Assembly: GCA_963169915.1 (NCBI GenBank)
Contig: CAUJEM010000100.1
Span: 18,785 to 82,784 of the forward strand
Reading direction: 5' to 3'
Source: Myxococcota bacterium
GTDB taxonomy: Bacteria; Myxococcota_A; Polyangia; Polyangiales; Polyangiaceae
DNA: 64,000 nt
This document shows positions 41,609 through 50,599 of the stretch, piece by piece. The position numbers were made by a program, and so were the translations under genes. The notes beneath the pieces were generated by a model that made no database searches, was not told where the DNA came from, and saw nothing but the letters and a program-made list of their open reading frames with translations. Every line of letters begins with the position of its first letter. The stretch's first letter is position 1.

Positions 41609-42433
41609 ATGCGCCGCCTGCTCGCTCCCTTCGTCGCTGTCGTGGCTCTCGGCTGCGGGGGCGCGCCGCCCCCTGCGGAGGCCCCCGGCGCCGCCGAGCT
41701 CGTCCGCGTGGAGCCTGCGGCGTCGGCGTCGTCGCCGCCGTCGTCGCCGCCTGCCCCCGCGGCGGCGCCATCGCCCAGCTCGGCGTGGGTGGCGCCGGAG
41801 GGCGTGCCCGCCACCGATCACCCCTTCTCCCCGGAGGACTACCGCCGCGCCGTGGTGGGGCTCGCTCGAGTCGCCGAGCACGGTAGGGAAGGGCTGCCGC
41901 GCTTCGACGGCGGCGGCGACGCGCTGATCCGCCACCTGACGTCGCCGTCGCAGCTCGAGGTGCTCGCCGACGTGAGCGTCTTGGCGAGCGAGCGCTCGGC
42001 CTTGGCGCAGGGCTACGTCTCGCAGCTCCCGGAGCTGCTCAAGCTCTACCTCCCAGGCAGCGACGGGCTGGATTTTCCGCGAGAGCAGGTGGCCATCGTG
42101 CGGCAGCTGCTCGACGCGCTCGGCCTCGCGCTGACGCTCTCCACGGGCAAGGTCGCCGGCGCCCGCCCCAACGCGGAGCTGGCGGCGGCGCAGCGCCGGA
42201 CGCTGGTCGGCGTGCTCGGCGGCGCGCTCAGCCTCGCGGGCGAGCGCGCACGCTACACCGAGACGCAGCGCGTGGAGCTGCTGCAAGCGGCGCTCCACGC
42301 CGCGCGGAGCGCTGGGATCTCCGGCGCGGAGGTGGGGCTCGGGGAGCAGGCGCGGGCGCTCGAGGCGAGCGAGCAGGCCCCGCGCGTGAAGGACGCGTGG
42401 CGGGCCGTCGGCGCCGCTCTGGCTGCGCCATGA
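41609..42433 (+). CDS. Lipoprotein of unknown function
   Basis: The ATG at 41609 opens a signal with a lipobox ending VALGC (Cys16), followed by a Pro/Ser/Ala linker to about residue 60. The remaining 215 residues are predominantly helical ('QLLDALGLALTLSTG', 'AAAQRRTLVGVLGGAL'). No Cys is seen after the lipobox and no catalytic motif is recognised. It is divergent from prfC. The open frame on this strand extends far upstream through prfC, but that part is antisense noise; the signal peptide marks the start. Confidence 0.72.
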   Translation: MRRLLAPFVAVVALGCGGAPPPAEAPGAAELVRVEPAASASSPPSSPPAPAAAPSPSSAWVAPEGVPATDHPFSPEDYRRAVVGLARVAEHGREGLPRFDGGGDALIRHLTSPSQLEVLADVSVLASERSALAQGYVSQLPELLKLYLPGSDGLDFPREQVAIVRQLLDALGLALTLSTGKVAGARPNAELAAAQRRTLVGVLGGALSLAGERARYTETQRVELLQAALHAARSAGISGAEVGLGEQARALEASEQAPRVKDAWRAVGAALAAP

Positions 42434-42526
42434 GGGCCTCCGGCGGCAGCGTCGGCCGGGCCGCTCCTCCACGTCCGTCACTTGGGGCTTGACCGAGGCG
42501 GCTAGTCCCGATGAGAGTCTCGGGCG

Positions 42527-42548
42527 CGGTGCGGGGCACCTCGCACCG
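42527..42548 (+). promoter_or_regulatory. Hairpin in the 5' leader of the DUF3015 gene
   Basis: CGGTGCG (42527-42533) and CGCACCG (42542-42548) form a perfect seven-pair stem with an eight-base loop, ending 22 bases before the ATG and 7 before the ribosome-binding site. It may affect mRNA stability or translation. Confidence 0.4.
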
Positions 42549-42570
42549 TGAACCTTCGGGAGGTCATTCG

Positions 42571-43095
42571 ATGAAGTCAGTCAAGATGTTCGGTCTGTTG
42601 GTCGCTGGGGCCATGCTCGCGAGCGGGGTGGCGCAGGCCGAGTCCGCCAAGCAGCAGCTCGGAGTGCGTGGCGGCAGCGGTGGTGGTTACGGGCCGGCGG
42701 GCTGCGGGCTCGGGTCCCTCTTGTTCGAGCCCAGCTCTGGCTTCACGCAGATCTTCGCGGCGACCACCAACGGCACCTTCGCCAGCCAGACCTTCGGCAT
42801 CAGCACGGGCACCAGCAACTGTGACAGCGGCGGGGGCGGCAGCGCCAGCGCCAAGGCCTTCGTGCAGACCAACCGGGTCGCCTTGGCCAAGGACGCAGCG
42901 CGCGGCAGCGGCGAGACCATCGACAGCCTGGCGGAGCTGGCGGGCTGCCAGGACTCCACCGCGGTGGGCAGCGCGCTCCAGAAGCACTTCGATGAGCTGT
43001 TCCCCAGCGCGGACGCCAGCAATGAGCAGGTGAGCGACGCCGTGGTGGAGACGCTGCGGAGCGACGCCAGCCTCCAGTGCAGCAACGTCGGCTGA
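42571..43095 (+). CDS. Secreted DUF3015-family protein
   Basis: The ATG at 42571 follows a GGGAGG seven bases upstream and opens a signal peptide cleaved after A-Q-A, so I use it rather than the frame start at 42511. The 174-residue product has the DUF3015 signature near 45-85 ('GCGLGSLLFEPSSGF', 'TFGISTGTSNCDSG') with paired Cys, then a helical half ('ETIDSLAELAGC', 'HFDELFPSAD') and a C-terminal Cys. The function of this family is unknown; it is periplasmic or exported. The DUF4105/Lnb-like gene begins 20 bases downstream, so the two are probably one operon and may act together. Confidence 0.85.
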   Translation: MKSVKMFGLLVAGAMLASGVAQAESAKQQLGVRGGSGGGYGPAGCGLGSLLFEPSSGFTQIFAATTNGTFASQTFGISTGTSNCDSGGGGSASAKAFVQTNRVALAKDAARGSGETIDSLAELAGCQDSTAVGSALQKHFDELFPSADASNEQVSDAVVETLRSDASLQCSNVG

Positions 43096-43115
43096 GCTCA
43101 CGCGAGGGAGGACGG

Positions 43116-45119
43116 GTGAGCCGAAGGCAGCTTCCTGGCTGCCTTCGGCTCATCGTCGTTTTGTGGGGGCTGTCGCTCGCGGCGTGGGGCGCGCCGCCGC
43201 CAGTCGCCGTAGCGCCCGTGGAGCGCGCCAGCGACGCCTTGGGGCCTGCGCCGGGCTCGGCGGCCGTCGTCCAGGAGACGGAGCGGCTCGTGGCCCTCGC
43301 CCGCGCAAGGCGCTTGCAAGAGGCGGTCACCTGGCGCCGGCTCCTGCACTATCGGCAAGGGTGGTTCGGCGGTGAGAGTCAGGCGCGCTCGCCCAGCTTC
43401 TTTCTGGCGAAGGACGGCGCCGAAGATCCCGCCGCGGAGCTGGAGGCCACCCTGCGGGGGCTGGTGCGCCCCTGGCGGCCGGCGGACGCGCGCGAGCAGC
43501 ACCCGTTCTGCCGCTTCCCCGCGCGGCTCGCCTGGCTGACGCGGGAGCTCGGCATCGACTGGGCGCGGCTGCCGACGCGGCGCTGCCCGCGCTGGGAGCA
43601 GTTCCAGCAGCTGCTCCAGCCGCGCGGCGTCACGTTGGTGTTCTCGGCTTATTACCTCAACAACCCAGCCAGCGCCTTCGGGCATACCTTCTTACGCTTC
43701 GACAAGGTTCCCGTGGGGCAACCCCAGCGCCAAGAGCTGCTGGACTACGGCGTGGACTTCAGCGCAGAGGTGGATACCGGCAACGCGCTGCTCTACGCGT
43801 TCAAGGGCATGACGGGGATGTTCCCCGGCGTGTTCAAGAAGCTGCCGTACTACTACAAGGTGCGAGAGTACGCGGACTACGAGTCGCGAGATCTCTGGCA
43901 GTACCAGCTCGAGCTCTCCCAGGCAGAGGTAGAGTTCTTGTTGGCCCACGTCTGGGAGCTCGGCTCCACCGTGTTCGCCTACTACTATCTCACGGAGAAC
44001 TGCTCGTACCACGTGTTGTCGGCGGTCGAGGTGGTGCGCCCCAGCATGGAGCTGGTCTCGCGGCTCGGCTGGCCGGTGCTCCCGGCGGAGACGGTGCGGG
44101 CGCTGCGCAGCGTGCCGGGGCTCATCGGCGCGGTGACGTATCGGCCGAGCAACCGCTCGCAGTTCGCGCGACGTGTCCAGCGCCTCAGCGCCGAGGAGCG
44201 CGCGTTCGTGGTGGCGCTGCTCGAAGATCCTGCGACGCCGACGCCGGAGGGGCTGTCGCTCGAGCGCCAGGCGGCGGCGCTCGACGCGGCGCTGGATCTC
44301 GGCGATCAGCGCTGGGCCAAGGAGCTGGTCTTCGACGCCCCCACGGAGGGCAAGCGCCACCAGCAGGCCCTGCTGAGCCGCCGCGCGCGGCTCGGCGTGC
44401 GGAGCCCGCCACTGGAGGTCGTCATCCCTTGGGGGGAGGCGCCCCACCTCAGCCACGGGCCACGCCGCGCGGAGCTGGGCTCGGGCTGGTCTCGCGTGGA
44501 CGGCTGGCACCACCTGGCCACGCTGCGCGTCGCGGTCCACTCCCTCGACGATCCGGCGCAGGGCTACCCCGACGGCACGAGCCTGGAATTCTTCCCGCTC
44601 CGCCTGCGCTACTCGGTGGGCTCACACCGGCTGTCGCTGGACGAGGCCTACTTCGTCCGCGTCAGCTCCTTGTCGCCGCTCAGCCGCTTCGAGCAGGCGT
44701 GGTCGTGGCGTCTTCGGCTCGGGGCGGAGCGCCTCTACGACGCGGGCTGCCAAGACTGCCTGGCGGGCGTGCTCGGCTTCGCGGCCGGGGGTACGCTCTC
44801 CGCGCTGGACGACGCGCTGCTGCTCTATGGCTTGGTGGATCTCGGCGTCCAGGGGCTCGCCCCCCTCGACGGGGTGGCGGGGGCCCCTGTCCGGCTCGGA
44901 GCGTCGCCGACGCTCGGCTGGCGGCTGCGCGCGCACCGGCGCTGGGTGAGCTGGCTCGAGCTTCAAGCGCCGATCTATCCGGCGCAGACCCCGCGCCTCT
45001 CGGGGCTGCTGCACGCCAGCTCGCGCTATCTGGTCGCGCCGGAGCTGGCGCTCTTCTTCGACGCGCGCTGGTACCCCGGAGAGACGACGGCGACGCTCGG
45101 CTCGAGCTTCTACTTCTGA
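43116..45119 (+). CDS. DUF4105 (Lnb-like) periplasmic protein with predicted beta-barrel C-terminus
   Basis: The GTG at 43116 has GGGAGG just upstream and starts a signal peptide ending about A-W-G-A (residue 26). Residues about 125-330 match the DUF4105 domain, with the conserved His in 'ASAFGHTFLRF' (His190) and Cys in 'LTENCSYHVLS' (Cys296). From memory, some members (Lnb) were recently described as alternative lipoprotein N-acyltransferases using such a Cys/His pair. I treat that as a hint only. The C-terminal 250 residues alternate aromatic and polar strands and end in Phe ('TLGSSFYF'), typical of an outer-membrane barrel. The window encodes many lipoproteins, the relevant substrate class. 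The last ten bases overlap the convergent dehydrogenase gene. Confidence 0.8.
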   Translation: MSRRQLPGCLRLIVVLWGLSLAAWGAPPPVAVAPVERASDALGPAPGSAAVVQETERLVALARARRLQEAVTWRRLLHYRQGWFGGESQARSPSFFLAKDGAEDPAAELEATLRGLVRPWRPADAREQHPFCRFPARLAWLTRELGIDWARLPTRRCPRWEQFQQLLQPRGVTLVFSAYYLNNPASAFGHTFLRFDKVPVGQPQRQELLDYGVDFSAEVDTGNALLYAFKGMTGMFPGVFKKLPYYYKVREYADYESRDLWQYQLELSQAEVEFLLAHVWELGSTVFAYYYLTENCSYHVLSAVEVVRPSMELVSRLGWPVLPAETVRALRSVPGLIGAVTYRPSNRSQFARRVQRLSAEERAFVVALLEDPATPTPEGLSLERQAAALDAALDLGDQRWAKELVFDAPTEGKRHQQALLSRRARLGVRSPPLEVVIPWGEAPHLSHGPRRAELGSGWSRVDGWHHLATLRVAVHSLDDPAQGYPDGTSLEFFPLRLRYSVGSHRLSLDEAYFVRVSSLSPLSRFEQAWSWRLRLGAERLYDAGCQDCLAGVLGFAAGGTLSALDDALLLYGLVDLGVQGLAPLDGVAGAPVRLGASPTLGWRLRAHRRWVSWLELQAPIYPAQTPRLSGLLHASSRYLVAPELALFFDARWYPGETTATLGSSFYF

Positions 45120-46198
45120 GCCGACGCGGGCTCCGGAGCGGCGCCTCGGCGAGCGTGGAGCGAGGCGAGGTCGACGACGAAGCGGTATTTCACGTCGTTC
45201 TTGGCGAGCCGCTCGTAGGCCTCGTTGAGACGGCTCGCCGGGATGAGCTCGATGTCCGCCAGGACGCCGTGCGCGGCGCAGAACTCCAGCATGCGCTGCG
45301 TCTCCGCCAGCCCGCCGATGCTCGAGCCTGCGAGGACGCGGTTGCCGCCGATGAGCGAGCCGGCCCTGAGCCGCACGGGCTCTGGGGGGATGCCCACCAC
45401 GGCCATGGTGCCGCCCGGGCGCAGCAGGCGCAGGTACGGATCGTAGTCGTGCACGGCCGAGACGGTGTCGAGCACGACGTCGAAGCGGCCGCGCAGGCGC
45501 CGGAAGGCCTCCGGCGTCGCCGTCAGCTCGAAGGCCTGCGCCCCTAGGCGCGCGGCGTCCTCGCGCTTGTTGGGAGACGTGCTGAGGACGCTCACCTCCG
45601 CGCCGAGCGCGCGGGCCAGCTTGACCGCGACGTGACCGAGGCCCCCGAGCCCCACGACCGCGACGCGCGTGCCGGGGCCCGTGCCCCAGCGCACGAGGGG
45701 CGAGTACGTGGTGATCCCAGCGCAGAGCAGGGGCGCCGCGCGCGCCAGCTCCAGCGCGGCCGGCACTCTGAGCACGAAGTGCTCCTGGACCACGATGTGC
45801 GTGGAGTAGCCGCCGTAGGTCGGCGTCCGCCGATCCATCTCCGTGCCGTTGTAGGTGAAGGCGGCGCCGCGCTCGCAGAACTGCTCCTGTCCGGCGCGAC
45901 ACGGGCCACACTCGGCGCAGGAGTCCACCATGCAGCCGACGCCGACGCGGTCGCCGAGCGCGAAGCGCGTGACGGCGCTCCCGAGCTGTCGCACCTCCCC
46001 GACGATCTCGTGCCCCGGGACCATCGGATAGCTGGAGTGCCCCCACTCGTTGCGTGCCTGGTGCAGGTCGGAGTGACACACTCCGCAGAAGCTGATCTCG
46101 ATGAGCACGTCGTGGGGGCGCAGCTCTCGGCGCTGGAGCTCGAGCGGCGCCAGCGGCGCGACGGGAGAGGTGACGGCGAAGGCGAGCGCGGTGGCCAT
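45110..46198 (-). CDS. Zinc-dependent alcohol dehydrogenase (cinnamyl-alcohol type)
   Basis: I use the ATG at 46198 rather than 46213 because the family start ('ATALAFAVTSP') lies there. The 362-residue medium-chain dehydrogenase has the catalytic zinc ligands in 'GVCHSDLHQARNEW' and 'GHEIVGEV', and the structural zinc Cys set in 'CAECGPCRAGQEQFCERG'. It also has the NAD(P)-binding 'VAVVGLGGLGHVAVK' and 'VLSTSPNKREDA', whose Ser/Lys favour NADP. It resembles E. coli YahK-like aldehyde reductases. The substrate is unknown. Its stop lies inside the end of the convergent DUF4105 gene. Confidence 0.92.
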   Translation of the reverse strand: MATALAFAVTSPVAPLAPLELQRRELRPHDVLIEISFCGVCHSDLHQARNEWGHSSYPMVPGHEIVGEVRQLGSAVTRFALGDRVGVGCMVDSCAECGPCRAGQEQFCERGAAFTYNGTEMDRRTPTYGGYSTHIVVQEHFVLRVPAALELARAAPLLCAGITTYSPLVRWGTGPGTRVAVVGLGGLGHVAVKLARALGAEVSVLSTSPNKREDAARLGAQAFELTATPEAFRRLRGRFDVVLDTVSAVHDYDPYLRLLRPGGTMAVVGIPPEPVRLRAGSLIGGNRVLAGSSIGGLAETQRMLEFCAAHGVLADIELIPASRLNEAYERLAKNDVKYRFVVDLASLHARRGAAPEPASAQK

Positions 46199-46274
46199 GC
46201 TCGACCCTAGCACCGGGCCCCGCCACCCGTGGGCGAGCGCTTCCCAGGAGGCCGGCAGCTGCTACGCTGGAGCC

Positions 46275-47312
46275 GTGCAGCAACGGTCTCGGCGTAGGGT
46301 CTGGGCGGTGGGGTCGTTCGCGATGGCGCTCGCGAGCGCCGAGGCGTGGGCAGCGCCGCCGCCGCCGGCCGAAGGCGCGCCGCGCGCCGCGGCCGAGGCG
46401 CCGCGCCCCCCGCCCGCTGAGCCGCCCCGGCGCACGACCGACGAGCTCGTGGTGCTGTACCTCAACAGCGCGGTGTACGGCTTGGGGACGGGTAGCTTCA
46501 TCGGCGCGCTCGAGGGGCGCCAGCGCTTCCCGGATTTCAACCTCGCGGGGCTCGCGGTGGCGGGGCTCGGGGTCGGCGGTGTGGCGCTGGCGGACGGCAT
46601 GGGCGTGCTGCGCTACGGCATGCCGGAGGCCATCGTCAGCGGCATGGCCTTGGGCCTGGGAGAGGGCCTCACCTGGAGCCTCTGGCAGCAGGCCGTGGCC
46701 AGCGAGGGCAACGCCTGGAGCACGGGGACGGCCGCGGCGGTGATGTGGGGGACCACCACGCTGGGCGCCGTGGCCGGAGGGGTGGCCGGGGCCTATGGCC
46801 TCGCGACGCCGGGGCGCGCCGGCTACGTCGCGTCCACGGGGCTCTGGAGCAGCGCCGTGTTCGGGCTGACGGCGAGCTGGATCGGCAACGGGGGCTACGG
46901 AACGGACGATCGCCCAGGCGCCATCGTGGCGGCCGTCGGGCTCAACCTGGGCGCCGCGACGGGCGTCCTCACCGCCTCGGAGGTCTCGCCGAGCATCGCG
47001 CGGGTCCGCTTCCTGGATCTCGGCGGCATCGCCGGGGGGCTCGTCGGGGGCTTGGGGGCGGTGCTCACCGCGGGCCAGTGGGCCGAGCGTGGGGGCGGAG
47101 ACGTCGGGGTGTCCATGGCGAACCTCCGCGCGGTCGGCGGCGTCAGCGCCTTGGGGTCCGCGGTGGGCCTCGGCGTCGCCTGGTGGGCCACCTCAGGGAT
47201 GGCGCCGGACCGTGGCCCAGCCGCGCGCGCCGCGGGCGCAGTCGCGGTGCATCCCTGGTGGACGCCGCTGCCCGGCGGCGGCGCCTCGCTCGGGCTCATG
47301 GGCCAGCTCTGA
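46275..47312 (+). CDS. Exported Gly/Ala-rich membrane protein of unknown function
   Basis: A GTG at 46275 starts a signal peptide ('VWAVGSFAMALASAEAWA') cut before a Pro/Ala-rich segment (about 30-58). The rest, about 60-345, is unusually rich in Gly, Ala, Val and Thr in stretches of 15-25 residues ('LAVAGLGVGGVALADGMGV', 'AAAVMWGTTTLGAVAGG') that could be membrane helices or barrel strands. Cys is almost absent. No known family is recognised. The GGAG before the GTG is close (two bases), so the start is not certain; the frame is open further upstream. Confidence 0.65.
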   Translation: MQQRSRRRVWAVGSFAMALASAEAWAAPPPPAEGAPRAAAEAPRPPPAEPPRRTTDELVVLYLNSAVYGLGTGSFIGALEGRQRFPDFNLAGLAVAGLGVGGVALADGMGVLRYGMPEAIVSGMALGLGEGLTWSLWQQAVASEGNAWSTGTAAAVMWGTTTLGAVAGGVAGAYGLATPGRAGYVASTGLWSSAVFGLTASWIGNGGYGTDDRPGAIVAAVGLNLGAATGVLTASEVSPSIARVRFLDLGGIAGGLVGGLGAVLTAGQWAERGGGDVGVSMANLRAVGGVSALGSAVGLGVAWWATSGMAPDRGPAARAAGAVAVHPWWTPLPGGGASLGLMGQL

Positions 47313-47421
47313 GCGCGGGCGCCTTCGCGCTGGAGCCCCGCAGCGGCTAGCTCTCACGGCAGGGCTCGGCTAGCTAGCGAGCTGACCGCGCCTCGCCCCG
47401 CGCGCGGACAGGAGCCAAAGG

Positions 47422-48453
47422 ATGCCGAACGCCTACATCTCTGGGACGGGCATGTTCGTCCCGCCTCGTGTCGTCACCAATGAGCAGCTCTCCACCGAGT
47501 TTGGCGTCGAGACGACGCACGAGTGGATCGTGCAGCGAACGGGGATCGAGGCGCGGCGCTTCGCGGAGGTGGGCGTGGGCACGTCCGATCTCGCTGCGGA
47601 GGCCTCCAGGATGGCGCTGGAGGCTGCCGGGCTCGCCGCGCGGGAGCTGGACATGATCGTGTTCGCGACGCTCTCGTCCGATCACTGCTTCCCCGGCTCT
47701 GGGGTGTACTTGCAGCAGAAGCTCGGGCTCTGCGACGGTCCGGACGCCAAGTTCGTCCCCGCGCTGGACGTCCGCAACCAGTGCTCGGGCTTCCTCTACG
47801 GCCTTGCCACCGCCAGCAGCATGGTAAAATCCGGCGCTTGCCGCCACGTCCTGCTCGTTGGCGCGGAGAAGCACTCGGCCGCGCTGGATCTCTCCAAGCG
47901 GGGGCGCACCGTGTCCTCGCTCTTCGGCGATGGCGCCGGGGCCGTGGTCGTCAGCGCCACCGAGGAGGACCGCGGGGTGCGCGGCTGGTGGCTGGGCGCC
48001 GATGGGCGCTACGCGGACGTGCTGTCGCAGCCGCTCTGGGACATCCGCCAGCGCCCCTTCATCCCAACGGACGAGCACGGCGTGGGCCAGGTGGCACCGG
48101 AGATGCTGTGGGCCAAGATGGAGGGCAAGCTCGTCTTTCGCCACGCGGTGGAGCGCATGGTGGGCGTGCTCATGACGGCGTTCACCGAGCAGGGGCTCAC
48201 CCTGGCGGACGTGGATCTGTTTTTATTTCACCAGGCCAACCTCCGCATCAACCAGTACATCGCGGAGCAGATCGGTATCCCCTCGGACAAGCTCGTCAGC
48301 AACATCCAGAAGTACGGAAACACCACGGCCGCCACCATCCCGCTCCTGATGGCGGAGGCGGAGCGCAGCGGCAAGCTGCGGCGCGGCATGAAGGTGGCCT
48401 GCGTCGCGTTCGGGAGCGGCTTCACCTGGGGCTCGGCGATCATCGACTGGTGA
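47422..48453 (+). CDS. 3-oxoacyl-ACP synthase III family protein (FabH-like)
   Basis: The 343-residue thiolase-fold enzyme has the KAS III catalytic set: Cys121 in 'VRNQCSGFLYGL', His in 'FHQANLRINQY' (about 271) and Asn in 'KYGNTTAATIPLL'. FabH-type enzymes start fatty-acid chains by condensing acyl-CoA with malonyl-ACP. The sequence before the Cys (D-V-R-N-Q-C) differs from the usual A-A-C-S-G and there is an insertion near 200-230, so it may use another acyl donor or belong to a secondary pathway. An AGGAG seven bases before the ATG supports the start. No fab or acpP gene is adjacent, so I leave the symbol empty. Confidence 0.88.
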   Translation: MPNAYISGTGMFVPPRVVTNEQLSTEFGVETTHEWIVQRTGIEARRFAEVGVGTSDLAAEASRMALEAAGLAARELDMIVFATLSSDHCFPGSGVYLQQKLGLCDGPDAKFVPALDVRNQCSGFLYGLATASSMVKSGACRHVLLVGAEKHSAALDLSKRGRTVSSLFGDGAGAVVVSATEEDRGVRGWWLGADGRYADVLSQPLWDIRQRPFIPTDEHGVGQVAPEMLWAKMEGKLVFRHAVERMVGVLMTAFTEQGLTLADVDLFLFHQANLRINQYIAEQIGIPSDKLVSNIQKYGNTTAATIPLLMAEAERSGKLRRGMKVACVAFGSGFTWGSAIIDW

Positions 48454-48486
48454 GGCGCCGCGCCGAAGCCGTCACCGCCGAGGGCT

Positions 48487-48663
48487 TCAGCGCCGACCCT
48501 TGAAGTCCATCATGCCCTGAACGACCGCCTCGCTGGCCTCCGCGATGTCACCCTCTTCACGGAGACGGTCGGCGCAGTCTTCACAGACCTTCTTGGACTT
48601 GTTGGCGACCTTCACGCTGACCAGCTCGTCCACGTCATCGCCACAGGCTTTGCACGTCGGCAT
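48487..48663 (-). CDS. Small zinc-ribbon protein (58 residues)
   Basis: The ATG at 48663 is preceded by AAGGG six bases upstream; a TTG two codons earlier overlaps the spacer and is unlikely to be used. The product has two CxxC pairs ('CKACGDD' and 'CEDCADR') around a short beta hairpin, a single treble-clef or ribbon zinc site, then an acidic helix and a basic C-terminus. Small cytoplasmic zinc ribbons of this kind often bind nucleic acid or protein partners, but none is shown. It is convergent with the FabH-like gene (33 bases between stops). Confidence 0.75.
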   Translation of the reverse strand: MPTCKACGDDVDELVSVKVANKSKKVCEDCADRLREEGDIAEASEAVVQGMMDFKGRR

Positions 48664-48719
48664 GTGCAACCCTTATCCAGCCTACTCCGGCGAGGCAAGC
48701 CGCGCCGCGGCTGGTGGGC

Positions 48720-50534
48720 TCAGCGGCGGCAGCGCTGCGGGGGAGCGTCCTCATCAGGATCCAGGAGCAGGAGCACCTCGTCGATGTGCAGGGTGTCGCT
48801 GCGCCACTGCGCGATGACCCAGCCGCGACAGAGCTGCTCTCCGCGCAGCGCCTCCGGTCGGACGGCGTCGCGTCGAGCATGGACGACGCCGTCGAGCCCG
48901 CGCAGCTCGATGTCCAGGCCGTGTCGGTTCAGCTCGCCCACGGTGAGGCGGAGGCTCTCCGCGGGCGCGCTCGCCCCACGGAGCTGGCTGATGGGGAGGC
49001 ACTGGAAATCCAGCGTGCTCGCGCTCCGCCGCAAGCACACCTCCTGGAGCAGATCCTGTCGGACGAGGTCGGAGCCGCCGCTCATGATCTTCCAGGGCCT
49101 GAGACGCACCACGAGCTCCTCCGGGAGGTGCGCGTCGCAGCCCTGGGCGCCGCAGTCCTGGTTGGCCAGGCAGCACGGCTCGCTGCAGAGCTCGGCGCCC
49201 TCCGCGCAGCCCAGCGGTCGGCGCGAGGCAGGCGCCGTCGGCGCTTCGCCGTCGGGCGGCGCGACGCTGCTCACGGTGGCGCTCGGGGTGGGTGGGGTGG
49301 GCGCCGGGGTGGGCGTCGGTAGGCGGGGTGGGACAGAGGAGGCGCGCGTCGCGCTGGGCCCCGGCGTGGGGCGGCCGTGGAGCGGGCCCTTCCCCTCCAA
49401 CGCCAACCAGGCCACGAGCGCCAAGCCAACGAGGAGCACGGCCGCGCCCGTGATGAGCGCGCCCGTGCCCGCCTCCCGAGCCGAGCCCCGCTGGGCCGCG
49501 GCGGGCGCAAGCGCGCCCTGGAGCCCCCGGGGAGCCGGAGCGCTGCCCGCTGCCCCCAGGGCGGTCACGGCCTCGCCCACCCCGAGGCCCGGCTCGAGCG
49601 CCCCCGTGATGCCCTCACCGGGCGCCCGCGGGGGCGCGCTCGGCTCTCGAGCGCTCACGGCGCCGGTCAGCGCCGCCAAGCGCGCCGCGACCTCGGCGGC
49701 GTCGGCGGGGCGAGCGCTCGGGCGTAGCGCGAGGCACTGCGCGAGCAGCGCTCCCAGCGCTCCGGCGGGCACATCGGGGGGCCAGGGGACCGGACCCTCG
49801 TCCCAGCTTCGATACTCCGCGGCATACTCGAACACATCCGCGCGGGCGGGGAGCTTCGTTGGGTGCTCTCCCGTGAGCAGCCGCCACCCGAGGACGCCGA
49901 AGGCGAAGAGGTCGCCGCTCGCCGCGGAGGCGCGCGGGCCGAAGCGGCGAGGGTCGAGGAGCTCGGGCGCGAGATAGCCTGGCGTCCCGATGACGGAGCC
50001 GAGGGCGGTCAACTTCTCGTCGTTCCCCTCCACGGCCGCGATGCCGAAGTCGAGGAGCCGGACGTTGCGCGGGTCCTGCGGTGCCTCCCAGAACCCCTCT
50101 TCCAACACCACGTTGGCCAGCTTGAGGTCACGGTGCACGACGCCGCGCTGGTGGACGTAGGCCAGCGCCTCCGCCAGGTGGCGTAAGAGCCAGCGCGTGG
50201 CGTGCTCGTCCAGCCGCGGGTCGCCGCGGACGCTCGACAGCGTGACGCCCTCGACGTAGTCCATGCTGAGCCCCAAGAGCTCATGCTGGAGGTCCTCGAA
50301 GAGGGCGTGGCAGCGCACGACCGACGGGTGCTCGAGCTTGGCGAGCGCCCGCGCCTCGCGCCGTACCCGCTCGACGTCGCTGGGCCGGCTGAGGACCAGG
50401 GGGACCAGCTTGAGGGCGCGCTTCGCGCCTCCCTCGAGCGGATCGGTCGCCAGCCAGACCGAACCCTGACCTCCAGAGCCCAGCTCGGAGACGAGCGTGT
50501 AGCGATCGATGCGGGTACCAGCGGTCAGGGCCAC
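48720..50534 (-). CDS. Membrane-anchored Ser/Thr protein kinase (active type)
   Basis: The GTG at 50534 is the probable start (no strong ribosome-binding site is seen). Residues about 11-280 are a PknB-type kinase with all key motifs: 'ELGSGGQGSVWLA', Lys42 in 'RALKLV', 'VVHRDLKLANVVL' (Asp136), 'LLDFGIAAVE' and 'GTPGYLAPELL'. A Pro/Ala linker leads to one TM helix at about 370-393 ('ALITGAAVLLVGLALVAWL'), then a Pro/Thr-rich stretch and a 160-residue extracytoplasmic domain with about nine Cys ('CSEPCCLANQDCGAQGC'). The outer part is likely a sensor. The contrast with the inactive paralogue at 36087-38171 is marked. Confidence 0.9.
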   Translation of the reverse strand: MALTAGTRIDRYTLVSELGSGGQGSVWLATDPLEGGAKRALKLVPLVLSRPSDVERVRREARALAKLEHPSVVRCHALFEDLQHELLGLSMDYVEGVTLSSVRGDPRLDEHATRWLLRHLAEALAYVHQRGVVHRDLKLANVVLEEGFWEAPQDPRNVRLLDFGIAAVEGNDEKLTALGSVIGTPGYLAPELLDPRRFGPRASAASGDLFAFGVLGWRLLTGEHPTKLPARADVFEYAAEYRSWDEGPVPWPPDVPAGALGALLAQCLALRPSARPADAAEVAARLAALTGAVSAREPSAPPRAPGEGITGALEPGLGVGEAVTALGAAGSAPAPRGLQGALAPAAAQRGSAREAGTGALITGAAVLLVGLALVAWLALEGKGPLHGRPTPGPSATRASSVPPRLPTPTPAPTPPTPSATVSSVAPPDGEAPTAPASRRPLGCAEGAELCSEPCCLANQDCGAQGCDAHLPEELVVRLRPWKIMSGGSDLVRQDLLQEVCLRRSASTLDFQCLPISQLRGASAPAESLRLTVGELNRHGLDIELRGLDGVVHARRDAVRPEALRGEQLCRGWVIAQWRSDTLHIDEVLLLLDPDEDAPPQRCRR

Positions 50535-50599
50535 GAGCGACAGCCTAACACCATTGACCGCCCGGCACGGAGCTTCGGCGCCGTCCTGGGGGCTGGGCC

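Noticed and set aside
47313..47421. GCTAGCTAGC-type palindrome upstream of the FabH-like gene
   Set aside because: Imperfect and without a promoter-like context; no regulator candidate nearby.
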